Shown here one piece after another: positions 1 through 12,432 of a stretch of 64,000 bases of DNA (the stretch's first letter is position 1; each line of letters starts with the position of its first letter). Origin of the DNA: Megalobrama amblycephala. Its lineage: Eukaryota > Chordata > Actinopteri > Cypriniformes > Xenocyprididae. The notes under the pieces are model-generated. The model saw only the letters and a program-made list of their open reading frames with translations, made no database searches and had not been told where the DNA came from. The position numbers and the translations under genes are program-made. The stretch spans positions 45,668,077 to 45,732,076 of the forward strand of contig NC_063044.1 of the NCBI RefSeq assembly GCF_018812025.1, in the 5' to 3' direction.

Positions 1-67
1 GCCCCCTCACGGTGTGAACTCAGGCTGAACAGCCAATTTGTGACCAGCTGATCACCACAAAGATGGA

Positions 68-3000
68 TCAGAAAGGCCTCTGCAAGAAGGAGATGGGGGG
101 AGAGCCCACGCTGCGTGGACTGTGCAGATGGGAGTCATAAGAGCCCGGAGTCATGCCCACTACTGAGTCTCCATGAGGTGTTTCTCCATGCAGAAAGTCA
201 TCTTCCTCCTCCATAGACCCCTGTGAGACAAGATCAGAAAGTGTTATCAGATGTTCTCTGAGATGAGTTAATGAAAAATCAATTTGACACCTTTTAGTTT
301 TTTCACAGTGGCTTAAAAAAAAAAAATCTTTGGATGGGATATTGTTATATTATAAATGATTTATCCATGCATGGTAAAACTCAACTGTTTAACTCTAGGG
401 GAGTTGGAAAATAAGCCTATTTTTTTTAAAAAAAGTGGAGTGTTCCTTTAAGTACCATCGTAACCTTTAATTAAAATAACTTATCCTCCCTCTTGCAGTG
501 ACATCTGTTTACTGGCATGAGGGCAGGACAACCTGTCACTCACATGACATCACAACCATCTAAATTCCCAATGGACAAAATCAAGTCCTGCCCAACATAT
601 TTTCTTGTTTGAGAAGCATTTCACTCAGATATATGTCACAATAGGGAAGAAAAATCAATATTTTAAGTATCCAAATCCTCTTTGTGACCACTGTGAATGC
701 AGGTCAGGCTCACCTTTCTGACTTCCTTTTTGGGCACATCGATCACACAGTCGGATGGCTCCTCCCACACCTGGTAGATTGGCTCTATGAGTTTTCCAGA
801 GCTGTTGTAAAAATTAATAACGAAAAAAAAAACACCAGTGAACTATTATTCCACTGCTGAGAATGATAGAAACTGACATGACTTCAATACCTTTTCAGAA
901 GATATGGATCAAAAGGGAAGAAGGTATCCAGAGGGTTTGTGTTAGTGGATACGGAGTTGCCGCCCACTGAACTCCTCACCACTGGCAACAAGTGCCGGTT
1001 GTTCCGCTCGATGATGGTGTAACAGAACACGAGCTGGTACTTCCTGCCAACAGACGGGTGAAATTGCCCTCATTTGTCATGCTTTTATTTCATAAAGCTT
1101 TGTAACCTGATGAACGATCTCTCCAGTGCTGTACCTGGTGATGGCTGCAAACATGTTGGTGACAGCAGGTAGACAGACCCTCAGAGGGTTGAGCTGACAC
1201 ATCACTATACGCTCTAGATTCAAACCCTGAAGATACGCCAACCCTGCAGAATAATCAGAAAAGGTAAAATCTAGTTAAAAACACATTTGTCAAGGTCTTA
1301 GATATGTATTCATGTTAGTTCTCATAAAAGAAAAACTATTTTTACAAATAGTTTTAATGAAAAAATATAAACTAAAATGATCATGTGGTGCAACCATCAA
1401 ATTAAAAAGTAATAGCATGCTTGTATTAATTCTACATTAATTTAAAAAATTTTGGGGGGGTTGCACAAAATTTTACAACCTGAACTGACCTAAAAAATAT
1501 CAAATTATCTGATATATTAAGAGACATATTGACCTTGACACAGTCATGAGGGTCCGCGGGGGTCCTCTTTATAACATTTCACTTTGTTTCTGCATGTTGA
1601 TTGGACCACGACTTTGATTTGGCAGACAAATGTTTTTCAGATATTAAATACACAAAGCATTTTTGTTCAAATATTTTAATAATGAAAGGACTTTGATCTT
1701 TGAGGGTGCTTTCATCACTTGATTCGATTGCCTGGTCCAAACCAGAGTTTGCTTGCTCCCCCTCCCCCTGCTGTATTATTTGGGTCTGAACCATGGTGCG
1801 TTTACATCATCAAAGCAGCAGCTGTTATGACCCCATAGCGTTGCTCACATTCATATATACATTTTTGAACCTTTGGTTTTGTTTTCAAAGCATAAGCACA
1901 TAATGGCACTTGTGTCTATCTTCACCGAATGTACTGCAAATGTTCTAAAGAACACGGGAGGAGTCCATTTCTGCTGAAGTCAAGTCTCTCTGCTCGCAGA
2001 GCATCAGTCACGCTTGACAGGAAATTGAGTGAGAACACAAAAACACAGATTTAAGAAATCTAACTTCATCAATAGCAGTTCACTTCTGCAATTTAGTATG
2101 ATTGTGTTCATATCAGCAGCGAACCGTACTGGAGTTCACGTGTATCGGACCCCAAACCATCCTTTTTATACTGACTCGGGTACGGTTCGCAAATGCACAC
2201 CCGCATTTACATCATACAATCAAATCAAATTCTGACATCATTCGAACCTGGGTTTGCACCAAAAGTGCTAGTGTGAAAGCTAGTGTAAAAGCATCATGTT
2301 GTCAGGATAGTTTTTGACTTTATCATTTCGACTTTATGACCCCCAAAATATCTAAATGAATTTGAGATTCAAAATAAAATACATGCTCATCTTAAAAGTG
2401 GTCATTGTTTGCATGCATTTTTGAATAGATTAACAGATATGGGCAAAAAAAATTGTTTAATTGACCCAGAAACACAACATAAAACTAAAGAAACTTCTTA
2501 TATGTGACCCTGGACCACAAAACCAGTCATAAGTCGCACGGGTATATTTGTAGCAATAGTCAACCGTACATTGTATGGGTCAAACTTAACGATTTTTCTT
2601 TTATGACAAAAACCATTAGGATATTAAGTAAAGATCATGTTCCATGAAGATATTTTGTACATTTCCTACCGTAAATATATCAAAAATTTATTTTATGCGT
2701 TGCTAAGGACTTAATTTGGACAACTTTAAAGGCAATTTTCTCAAAATTTTCATTTTTTTGCACCCTCAGATTCCAGATTTTCAAATAGTTGTATCTCGGC
2801 CAAATATTGTCCTATCCTAACAAACCATACATCAATGGAAATCTTATTTATTCAGCTTTTCAGATGATGTATGACCCTTATTTTGTGGTCCAGGGTCACA
2901 TATCAAATGATTTTCATGTTTAAACATGTAAATTCCACATGTACTGACCTTTCTTCAGATTGCCCTCAAGAATGACACTATGCCTGAAGATCAGTGTGTA

Positions 3001-6000
3001 AAACACAGCCTGACAGGCTGCATAAAAGGGGCCGTGTAGACTGACATCACAGAATGCTTTGGATCCCGTGTCCTGACTGTCAATGTAAAGGTGCAGCCAG
3101 GGAACTAACAGGTCCAGACAGGCCTTGACTGTCCTGTAAAAGAGAAAACTCTACAGCACCAGTTTTGACATGTAGGTTTCAAACTATGTTTCGACAAATA
3201 AAGGTGTCCAATCAAACCCTTTTTCTTTTCCAGATACCAACAAAGAGGCATTAATGTTTAATTAATTACCTAATCGAGGTAACAAACCACTGCCAAGAAA
3301 GATGATTAAATATTGAACTCCAATGAATTAGATAAGACAAACTGCATGATAAGGTCACATACGATACTGGCAAAAACTTGGCTCTTGCCATGAAGCTGCC
3401 CATGTACCCAGCAGCGGCCTGTCTCAGGATGGGGGGCTGGTTGGGGCCTTGTAATAGCTTCCATAAATGATCCAAAAAAGCTTCAGCCAAACCCTGGGGA
3501 AAAATAAATAAGTTTTTGATGACTATGTATGTTTATTTTTCTTTGGTTTGTTTGTTTGTTTGTTTGTGAAAGAGAAGTGGGATCTCACCAGACGGAAGCT
3601 GCACAGGTAGAACATGTAGTACTGCACGTGACAGGAAGCATGAGTGGGAAGCACCACCTTATCAAACACAGACACCAGGTCTCTGTACAGAGCTTTGGTT
3701 TTCTCAATATCTACAGAGCCTAATGAGATTGAAACAACAAAAAAATAAATATATACGAGTAGGAAATATTAACAATATATGAATGCATTTATTAATAATG
3801 CATGACATTAATTTAATATGATTAACGCTGGTGCATTTTGATGCACCAGATATATATTCTGCAATGTCATCCACACAAATTGGCTCACACAATCATTACA
3901 CATCGATTGCCATTCAAAAGGTTTGGGGCCGGAGATTTTTTAATGTTTTTGAAAGAAGTCTCTTCTGCTCAACAATTTATTTAACTAAAATAACTGTGTT
4001 TTATTTTAATATGTATTAAACTGTAATTTATTCCTATGATGGCAAAGCTGAATTTTCAGCATCATTACTCCAGTCTTCAATGTCACATGATCCTTGAGAA
4101 ATCATTCTAGTATGATGACTTGATGCTCAAGAAACATTTTTATTATCATCAAGTTTGAAAATGATTAATATTTGCTTAATATTTTTGTGGAAATTGTGAT
4201 ACCCTTTTTTTTTTATTCTTTGATGAATAGAAAGTTAATTTATTTGAAGCAAAAATCTTGTCACATTATAAATGCCTTTACTGTCACTTTTGATCAATTT
4301 TATGTGACATCGCTGAATAAAAAATTCATTTTATGCAAAAAACAAATTGTACTCACCCCAAACCTTTTGAAAGGTTGTATTTTTGTTTTTGTTTTCTTTC
4401 CTAAATAAGGACTGAATGTGCTAACTGAATTGCAATTAAACATTCTTCTTGACCAACAGCTCTTAAAAAATTGAGTTAAAAAAAAATTGTAATGTCCTGA
4501 CCTTTAACATGGCACACGTCTTTAATGAAAGCCAGCAGGACACTCATCATTGTGTCCAGTTTCTCGGCCACAGGATGGACCATTACAGCTCTATCGGGTC
4601 TTGAATTCATTGGAGAGTCCTCTTCCTCATCCTGAAACAACCATATAAGAAGAGTAAGATCTATGACTATTAAAACATTAAAAGAAAGACTAGGATATGA
4701 ATGAGTTAGCCTTGTTTCTCATACAAACTGCTGGTTTGCTATCAAAAATAAGTTGTATAGTCCAGAGGTCTTCAACCCTGCTCCTGGAGACCCATTGCCC
4801 CACAAAGTTTACATCCAACCCTGATCCTGAAGAGCTTGATTAGCTAGTTCAGGTTTGTTTGATAGGAGCAGGGTTAAAAGGGGACATATCATGAAAATCT
4901 GACTTTTTAAACTGTGTTTAAGTGGTATAAATCAGGTCCCCGGTGCATCTAGAAACCCAGAAAATGTAAAAAAGGAAAAACTGGAAACTTATTTTAGTAA
5001 GTCTTTCTCTTCAAGCGTGTGAGAAATGAGCCGCTCAGATTTTGCTCCCCTTGTGATGTAGGAAGGGGATCTTATTATAATATTACCGCCCCTTAATCTA
5101 CATGTTTCAACCCATGGCGCTGTCATTTTGTTTTCTCAAGCAAAAACGGTGTACCAGTTCTAAGGCCATGGCAAAAGTTTGAGCAAAGCATGCTAACTCT
5201 TCTGTCATTGGCTGGACAGATGAGAACAACACTATTTAGTCTTGTTTGCTTGGATAGCCTGCATGTTGACCCTGGCAAGCTCGATGTTAAAAAAAGGAGT
5301 TTCTGTTGAGCGATATTTTGGAAAAAATATTAGACCATTCACAGCATTTTATAGCAATCATAAACGTTAGTCTGGTGTGTATGGCTCTGTTTAGCAAACT
5401 GGTACGCTATGTATAGTAGGCGTCCATTTGGGTTTTGCATAAAAGATTAACATGACGGCACATGCTAGTTGATGAGTTGAATCAACTCCACAGCAACTGC
5501 ATAAATTTATCCACTAACCATTCAGAAACGTCCAGATGCATTCTAAAAGATGTAACTTTTCCTGAATCTCTCCATCAGTGTCCGACTCCAGTTTGAATAA
5601 TGTAAGGCTGAACACCCTTACTGACAACTGTCATTTTGGCTGCGTGAGATTCTCCAGCTTTGTTGTTGAGCAACCGGAGCATGAGCTGTTAAAGCTCCGC
5701 CATCTTCTGGAAAATGTGCAGCAGCTCATTTGCATTTAAAGGGACACACACAAAAATGGTGTGTTTCTGCTCACACCCAAAAAGGGGCAAATTTGACAAG
5801 CTATAATAAATGATCTGTGGGGTATTTTTTAGCTGAAACTTCACAGACACATTCTGGAGACACCAGAGACTTATATTACATCTTGTGAAAAGGGGCATAA
5901 CAGGTCCCCTTTAAAGTCGTCATGAATTGACCCCATTTACTTTGCTAGTGCATATTACTAGTCTTGTGGAAGTTAATACAGAGAAAAAAAATTGTTTGTC

Positions 6001-9000
6001 ATGGTAATTTTTAATCAAAATCTTAAAAGTTACTTCCAGTCTGGAATGGTGTTCCTTCTCCGATGACGTCAGTTTGACGGCTTGGGTTGAAAACGCTAAA
6101 ACCACTCCCCTCTAACTGTTAGTCTGCTATGAGCGAGAGATGGAGAGGAGGATCGCTAAAGTAAAACCCTGCCCTCTATTCAATATAACGTTTCACTTGG
6201 AAATACGTCACAACACTGGAGAAAAGTTGCTTGCAACTTTCAGTTCATGGGGACTTTAAAGACTGCTAATATAGACTACTTTTATGAAAATTTTGCCTCT
6301 TTTTTTGAAGCTTGAAAGTTCCAGTAAACACTCACTGCAAGTAAAACAGCGAATTCAATACATTCTTCGAGATTTCAAAGAAGAAAGACAGTCATAGATG
6401 TTTGGAACGACATGAGGGTAAGTAAATGATGACTTTTCATTTCTTGCTGAACTATCCCTTAAAATTTGTCTCGCTCAGTATGTTCTGTATATCTGCGTTT
6501 GACTTTTTGTGCTTTTATGGAGTGTTTTGGACTCACCATGTTGAAGAGGCAATCATCCTGTGATGCTCCACTGACATCTTGCTGAGCTTCACTTTCCACT
6601 TCTTCAATCTCACTCCGCGGTGCACTAACCTAAATGTCAAAACCAGCAGTCAAACATCTGCACAGTTGCAAAGACATCAGTACAGTGCTTGAACACAAGC
6701 CACTTACATCTAGCGTGAGCATCTTGCTGATGACGAGCTCTAAGATGTCTCTCCTCAGGTCAGGGATGTAGACCGAAACCCTCAACAGGTTGTGCACATA
6801 ACACTCCTGTGTGGACAGATAACACGGTCTCAGTACAATCACATTCAAACATGTAATCACATCACTATACTCAAATACTGGATTTAAATGCTGTGGAAAA
6901 CCTTTCCAAATAACTCACAAGTGTTCTGGAGGACTTCTGCACAAAAGGGAACTTCTCAGAGAGGATTGGCAAAAGGAATCGACTGGTTCTAAAAGAGCAA
7001 GGCAGTGTTTATTAGTTACTGCTAAACACTGAAAGAAGCTTTTGGGGGTTTTGTAAGACACTTACGATGGGACATATCTTGTGATCAGCTGTAAGGCTTG
7101 ATGACAGTGATCAAATATCCTCGGCAGATCTGTGTGAAGTTAAAAAGAAACAATGAATTATGGAGTGAAGTAGAAGGTTAATGGCCCACTGATATGGTTT
7201 CATTGATCGATGACGGTATCTAGAGAGGAAGGGTGGTATTTTATTTTATTTTAATGAGTCCTTGCTGAATACAAGTATAATATAATGGTACATCAACAAA
7301 AACAATAGTCAAAAGGCCTGTCACGATCATAAATTTTGTGCTGACGATTAATTGTCATACAAATAACTGTGTAACAGGTAGTGATGGGTGCTTTCAAAAC
7401 ACTACTTCATGAAACCTTAATGAATCTTTTGTAACTGTTTCGAAACGCTTCAATTTTAATGGTTCACCGCTGGGAGCGATCTCTGTAAACCCATGAATCA
7501 AGCGGATTCACCGAGGTTAACCCCCCAGTGATGAACCCTTGAACAAGTGTCTATGGTTTTTACCTGATCTCTGATCAGTTTTATGCAATTGTCAACATTT
7601 GTATAATTAAAAGAAAAAATAGTAGTTAATAAGTCTCTTATTGGCCCGTTTAGCTGAGCCATCCATAGAACAAACAAAACAAGCCCTGAAAATTGATAAA
7701 AGAATACATATTACACAGACACCTAATATTTAATGAAATTAGATGATTAGTTAATTGTATTTAATAGACTATACTTTTAATAAAACACCTGAAATTGGTT
7801 TTTAAAAGCTGTTTTATGCATGTTTGGCCTGATTTTTTGTTGCATTTACACCGGTTTACACTACGTTTTGACAGGTAGGCATCACCAGCATGGTGTACAA
7901 ACTTTTCTATATATATTGTTAATAATAATCAATTGCTGAGTGATTTAAAAAGATCTGCAATGAGCCTCACTTACTGACTTTTTGCATTGAAAACTGAATT
8001 TTATTAAAACTATTTACACTGATTTATTGTGTTGGTTAAATTTTGTTCATTTGTGCTTTTTTATTCCTTTGTGCAGTCCTTTGATTAAAGAGTCTGTTAA
8101 AAAAAAAAAAAAAAGTCAACAAACTTAAAAAATAAAACCAAAGATTTTTTGAGGTAATGTAATCTTGTTAAAACAGATTTTATAAAATTGGTATCGAAAA
8201 AAGCATCGTTCAGGAATCGTTATCGAAAATTTTGAACGATACCCTGCCCTACTACTAACAGGGTTTTTTTTTAGTAATAATTATATAATTTTTTCATAAT
8301 ATTAATATAAATATTTATAATATAATATAATGCCATCTGATTAAACACACAAACCTTCATTTCATATGAAGGAAGACCTTTGACTATCATGTGTGTACTT
8401 TATAACTGTTCTTTTGATGGCATTTTTAAGTGCTTAAATTTCCGTTATTTGGATGGAAAAATGTAACTGAAATTTAAACTGAACAATTATTACGGTTATC
8501 TCAAATAATTGCGATTAGATAAAATAACCACAATCATACAATTAATTAAATAATCGTGACAAGCCTAATAGTCGGTAGCACACAAGAAGTTATATAACGA
8601 AATACACCAACTTTCATCTTCGTCATCAGAATCTGAAAAATCCACATTTCCCTCCTGGATTCTTATTCTCTCTGGGGAAAAAGGCAAAAAACAACAACAA
8701 CATTATTTTAAGTGATCTGAACAGAGTGAATGGAGTGAAGCATTAACAATAAATCATAATAAATCTTACTTGGTGCAAAATTAGAGACGACCATTCTGAG
8801 ACAGGCTCTGAGATGAACCGTCTGGGCCGACACTAGATTACTCAGAAAAGCCAGATATTCTTCCACGACAGCCTGATTGCGACCGAGCCATGGTAGCTTC
8901 TGTATGGAGAAACGTTTCATATGTTACAGCTAAAATGTCCTGACTGTATTTGATTATCATTTGACATATTGCTGTTTCACTCACCAAAAGAACATATATT

Positions 9001-9714
9001 AATTGCTCATGATCCTTGCCGAGTTGAGTGACACACACCCTGAATTCCTGCAACCAGCTGATAATTTGAGCATCCTACAATGAGATACATAATAATTAGG
9101 AGGTACATTTCTAATGTGCATGTTTAAACAAACTCCAGGACTCCCAGACCAATCACTTGTGCTTCCTAAATAAGGATTTTTAAACATCATTTTGATTCAG
9201 ACCGATTTGCCAGTGAATCATTAATGCTGGTTTGAGAGTCTGTTTGACAAATTAACTAAAAAGAGACTCGAGAGAAACTACTAAACATCACTATGACTTG
9301 AAATTGCTTTATAGCTGAATTGAATTCATTTCATAATTGATGAACTCTGCAACACTAGCACTATTATTGAACTGAATGGAGTCAACATTGACCTAAACAC
9401 AATTTTGAGCATGAGGACCCTGAAATATCCATTAAGAACAATACTTGCCTTGATATCAGGATCTGTGAGTTGGTGTTTTATCAGTTCGTAGTCACTTGAG
9501 TCACCCTGTAGACGACACATCAGACATGTCAGGGCATGTTTAACAGACACTGATGTATATTATTAGCTTTATATTGTATTTACAATCTGGTAATCTGTAG
9601 TTGCAATCTACTCGCCTGTTGTAGTTTAGCTAAAGTATTGGCAACATTGCCTCCAAAACGCACGGTTTTCATTGGAGGTGAATTGAGAAAATCTCTGCCC
9701 TCAAATTCCATCAT
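68..9714 (-). CDS. rrn3: RNA polymerase I transcription initiation factor RRN3 (TIF-IA), complete
   Basis: RRN3 bridges RNA polymerase I and the promoter selectivity factor to start rRNA synthesis in the nucleolus. I assembled 17 coding exons on the minus strand: 9616-9714, 9449-9505, 8985-9074, 8770-8899, 8612-8671, 7066-7129, 6919-6988, 6708-6806, 6537-6629, 4502-4631, 3589-3719, 3363-3493, 2949-3133, 1135-1243, 891-1043, 714-801 and 68-220. They join in frame to 613 residues; human RRN3 is 651 with a longer N-terminus. Recognisable blocks are NSPPMKTVRFGG near the start, LPWLGRNQAVVEEYLAFL, an acidic SDSDDEDE stretch, ECYVHNLLRVSVY, HASCHVQYYMFYLCSF, AFCDVSLHGPFY and a C-terminal RSVGSPPISFLQ. 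The start is the first of two adjacent ATGs, with an in-frame stop just upstream. A 5'UTR exon is likely, ending at a donor at 10150 and joining an acceptor at 9735. The first two coding introns have GC donors. Introns hold several transposon relics. The identity is firm from sequence and synteny. Confidence 0.96.
2503..2900. mobile_element. MITE with 20-bp perfect terminal inverted repeats
   Basis: A 398-bp segment in an rrn3 intron begins TGTGACCCTGGACC and ends with its exact reverse complement; the perfect arms are 20 bp. There is no coding capacity. It is a non-autonomous DNA transposon of a type common in cyprinid genomes. The target duplication is unclear because the flanks are TA-rich. 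Confidence 0.8.
3912..4375. repeat. Degraded fold-back repeat, family copy
   Basis: This intronic segment shares with 20785-21360, 22738-23202, 28168-28565, 50335-51060 and 53815-54010 the core CATCATTACTCCAGTCTTCA, the TCACATGATCCTT motif and the outer CAAAAGGTTTGGG-type end. All are copies of one dispersed fold-back family. This one is incomplete. Confidence 0.65.
4874..5914. mobile_element. Non-autonomous TTAA-flanked DNA transposon
   Basis: A 1-kb element in an rrn3 intron is flanked by TTAA on both sides. It starts AAGGGGACATATCATG and ends GGCATAACAGGTCCCCTT, which are imperfect inverted repeats. TTAA duplications are typical of piggyBac and Kolobok elements. No transposase frame is visible. 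Confidence 0.7.
5911..6259. mobile_element. Second TTAA-flanked element, abutting the previous one
   Basis: The segment starts TTAAAGTCGTCATGAATTG and ends TTCATGGGGACTTTAA. Its left TTAA (5911-5914) is also the right TTAA of the neighbouring element. It is about 350 bp and non-coding, so it is a non-autonomous element judged by its ends. Confidence 0.55.
7200..8580. repeat. Intronic repeat-rich stretch of rrn3
   Basis: This long intron has no exon-like sequence. It carries eroded repeat pieces. The TTCAAAACACT.CTTCATGAA motif near 7395 recurs in the element around 10810-10840. There is a run of A at 8100-8114 and an ATCGTTATCGAAAATT-type fragment near 8217. Confidence 0.45.
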
Positions 9715-10498
9715 GTATCGCAAATATTGTTAATCTGAGAACACAAAATAAAAAAGACATTAGTGACACATGACAAGCTGAATCCGCTTCACAGTTCATT
9801 CAGTAAACTATAACCGCTGCCTCCTTATACACTAGGAAAGATACATAACAACAATAAAAAGACAAAGATTGTCAAAGACAGCAAGTACTTACTAAAACGA
9901 CTATATCAGGCGAGTTAATAGATGACAACTTACCAAATAATGTATATTCAAAACAAGTTATAATTAAATCAGGCATTATAAGTGAAATATCAAAATAGTC
10001 ACATGCGCAACCATGCCGAGCTCTGCACAACCGGATGCTCTCATACCGCTGTTTTGTTATTACGGAAGAAGCCTGTTTAGTCCAGTTGTGCTCTAGAAAC
10101 AAAGAGTTCTGCCACCTAGTGGTTTGAAGTGTAATTACTCGATATTTACCTTTCCCGTGTTTCCTCATGAGCTGTTGGGAAGAATGGAGCAAGTACACTT
10201 CCCGGCCAAAAAAAGTCGCTGTTTGGATTTTAATAAGCAAATACTTAAGAATCTATGAATGGATCATTATTACAGTGATTATTATGTTTCTAGCATGTTA
10301 TATGTTTGGCACCCGTTCTTTTAACCATAAAAAGATGGAGTGTGTAGCTTTTCATTTCATAAACAACAATGTAGACACATCATGACCATATTCCAGGATG
10401 ACAAAGCCAAGATTCATCATGCTCAACCTGTGAAAGAATGATTCAAAGAGCATGAAGAATCATTTTCACACATGAATTGGCACCTCTGAGTCCTGAAC

Positions 10499-11247
10499 TT
10501 AAAAGGTTAGTTCACCCAAAAATGAAAATTTTGTCATTTATTACTCACCCTCATGTCGTTCCACACCTGTAACACCTTAGTTAATCTTCAGAACACAAAT
10601 TAATATATTTTTGTTGAAATCCGATGGCTCAGTGAGGCCTCCATAGCCAGCAATGACATTTCCTCTCTCAAGATCCATTAATGTACTAAAAACACATCTA
10701 AATCAGTTCATGTGAGTACAGTGGTTCAATATTAATATTATAAAGCGACGAGAATATTTTTGGTGCGCCAAAAAAACTAAATAACGACTTATTTAGTGAT
10801 GGCCGATTTCAAAACACTGCTTCATGAAGCTTCGGAGCGCCAAAGTCACGTGATTTCAGCCGTTGGCAGTTTGACACGCGATCCGAATCATGATTCGACA
10901 CACTGATTCATTATGCTCCGAATCTTCCTGAAGCAAAATCGGCCATCACTAAATAAGTCGTTATTTTGTTTTTTTTGGCGCACAAAAAATATTCTTGTCG
11001 CTTTATAATATTAATATTGAACCCCTGTACTCACATGAACTGATTTAAACATGTTTTTAGTACATTAATGGATCTTGAGAGAGGAAGTGTCATTGTTGTC
11101 AATGCAGGCTTCACTGAGCCATCGGATTTCAACAAAAATATCTTAATTTGTGTTCTGAAGATTAATGAAGGACTTACAGGTGTGGAACGGCATGAGGGTG
11201 AGTAATAAATGACAGAATTTTCATTTTTGGGTGAACTAACCCTTTAA
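10499..11247. mobile_element. TTAA-flanked fold-back MITE with GTTCACCC ends
   Basis: The element starts TTAAAAGGTTAGTTCACCC and ends GGGTGAACTAACCCTTTAA. The two halves are inverted copies nearly throughout: for example GATCCATTAATGTAC near 10672 reappears inverted near 11063, and the motif around 10745-10790 reappears inverted around 10960-11005. At 749 bp it is almost one long hairpin, with its centre near 10870. It is non-coding. Shorter relatives lie at 16860-17123 and 57468-57570. Confidence 0.85.
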
Positions 11248-11313
11248 ATTCATTGAAAGTCTTTGCAATGTGCTGGAGTAGACTTTACAGAGTGCTCACC
11301 TCTTGCATTGTCA

Positions 11314-11416
11314 ATACAAGATCTTGTGCAAAAATTGATGCACCTCTTGATGGAAATAAATGTTGTGATGTTATTTTCATCAAGAGGTGCATCAATTTTT
11401 GGTCAAGATCGTGTAT
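11314..11416. repeat. Near-perfect 103-nt inverted repeat (hairpin)
   Basis: The arms, about 45 nt each, contain TTGATGCACCTCTTGATG and its reverse complement with only a few mismatches, around a loop near 11360-11369. Size and pairing resemble a small-RNA precursor, but a recent fold-back transposon is at least as likely. Confidence 0.75.
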
Positions 11417-12258
11417 TAGATTCTTAAATATTTGCCTATTAAAATCCAAACAGCGACGTTTTTTTTTTTTTTTTTTTGGCCAGGCAGTGTATGTAGCTAT
11501 TATATAAAACTGTCAAGAGTCGAATTTTAAGCCTGGCATATTATAACGTCTACATAATTGTATTATCATTTACTTCCAATGTATGGACAAAAAGAAGAAA
11601 AAAAATACTGAAACATTTCTCAAAATTTCCTCAAAAGAAAGTCATAGGAAAAAAGTCATTCATTTTGAAAGGACATGAAGGTGAGTAAATAATGACAGAG
11701 TTTTAATTTAGCGGTGAAATTTCCCTTCATATTGTATTTGTGTGAGATCAAACAATTGGTGGACCCCTTATTGAAGACACCTGGCACATAGGATTCGAAA
11801 ACTGTCACACTTAAAATCTACAAAATGTAATTTCTTGTTTTTCTTTTTCATTTTACCGTGAAATAGGCATTTTTTAAACAGTGTCAGAGCATTAACACCT
11901 TACATAAAAGGTATATGGATGGCCTACTGAGAAATAAAGCTATAAATCCTGAAAGCTGAACAAAAATATCTAGTAAACTCTTTTGAAAAAGTGAGGACTG
12001 TCGTTGAGTTAACGATCAAACTGTCTGCCACCCATCTGCTTCATTTACACCTGCTGATTCTAAATTGGTATGAGCAAACAAAGATAAGAGGAAGCAAACC
12101 TAATAACACTTCTCACTGTCCAAAGGTTGTACAGTTGAGATGTACGAGATTCAATAAAAGCAGGACACTAAAGAACTAGGTTTCAGTCATTATGTTGGTT
12201 GAAACCTTTAAATCAGATACAAAATACACAATTAAATGTAGGAAAATACATAATTGTA

Positions 12259-12264
12259 TTTATT
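12259..12264 (-). other. Polyadenylation signal for the tmem238-like gene
   Basis: AATAAA on the minus strand lies about 170 bases downstream of the second-exon stop codon at 12433. It supports 12433-12471 as the terminal exon. Confidence 0.55.
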
Positions 12265-12432
12265 TTGTCATACAGCCATTTTGTCAGTGCATAATATAGT
12301 ACAAAGCACAAAACACAAAATCAGTCAAATCAACAAAAATGGTACAAAATGTCATTCAATTGTAAACATTTTCAATAGAAAAAACCAAAGTCAAAAATGA
12401 ATGTTTCAACAGGAGAGAAAACAAAACTTTGC

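Larger units (their letters stand above)
9715..12258. other. Intergenic region upstream of rrn3
   Basis: This holds the predicted rrn3 5'UTR exon (lower edge 10150, upper edge unknown), a large TTAA fold-back element (10499-11247), a long hairpin (11314-11416) and an eroded TTAA-element end near 11680-11735. No further protein gene was recognised. Confidence 0.6.
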
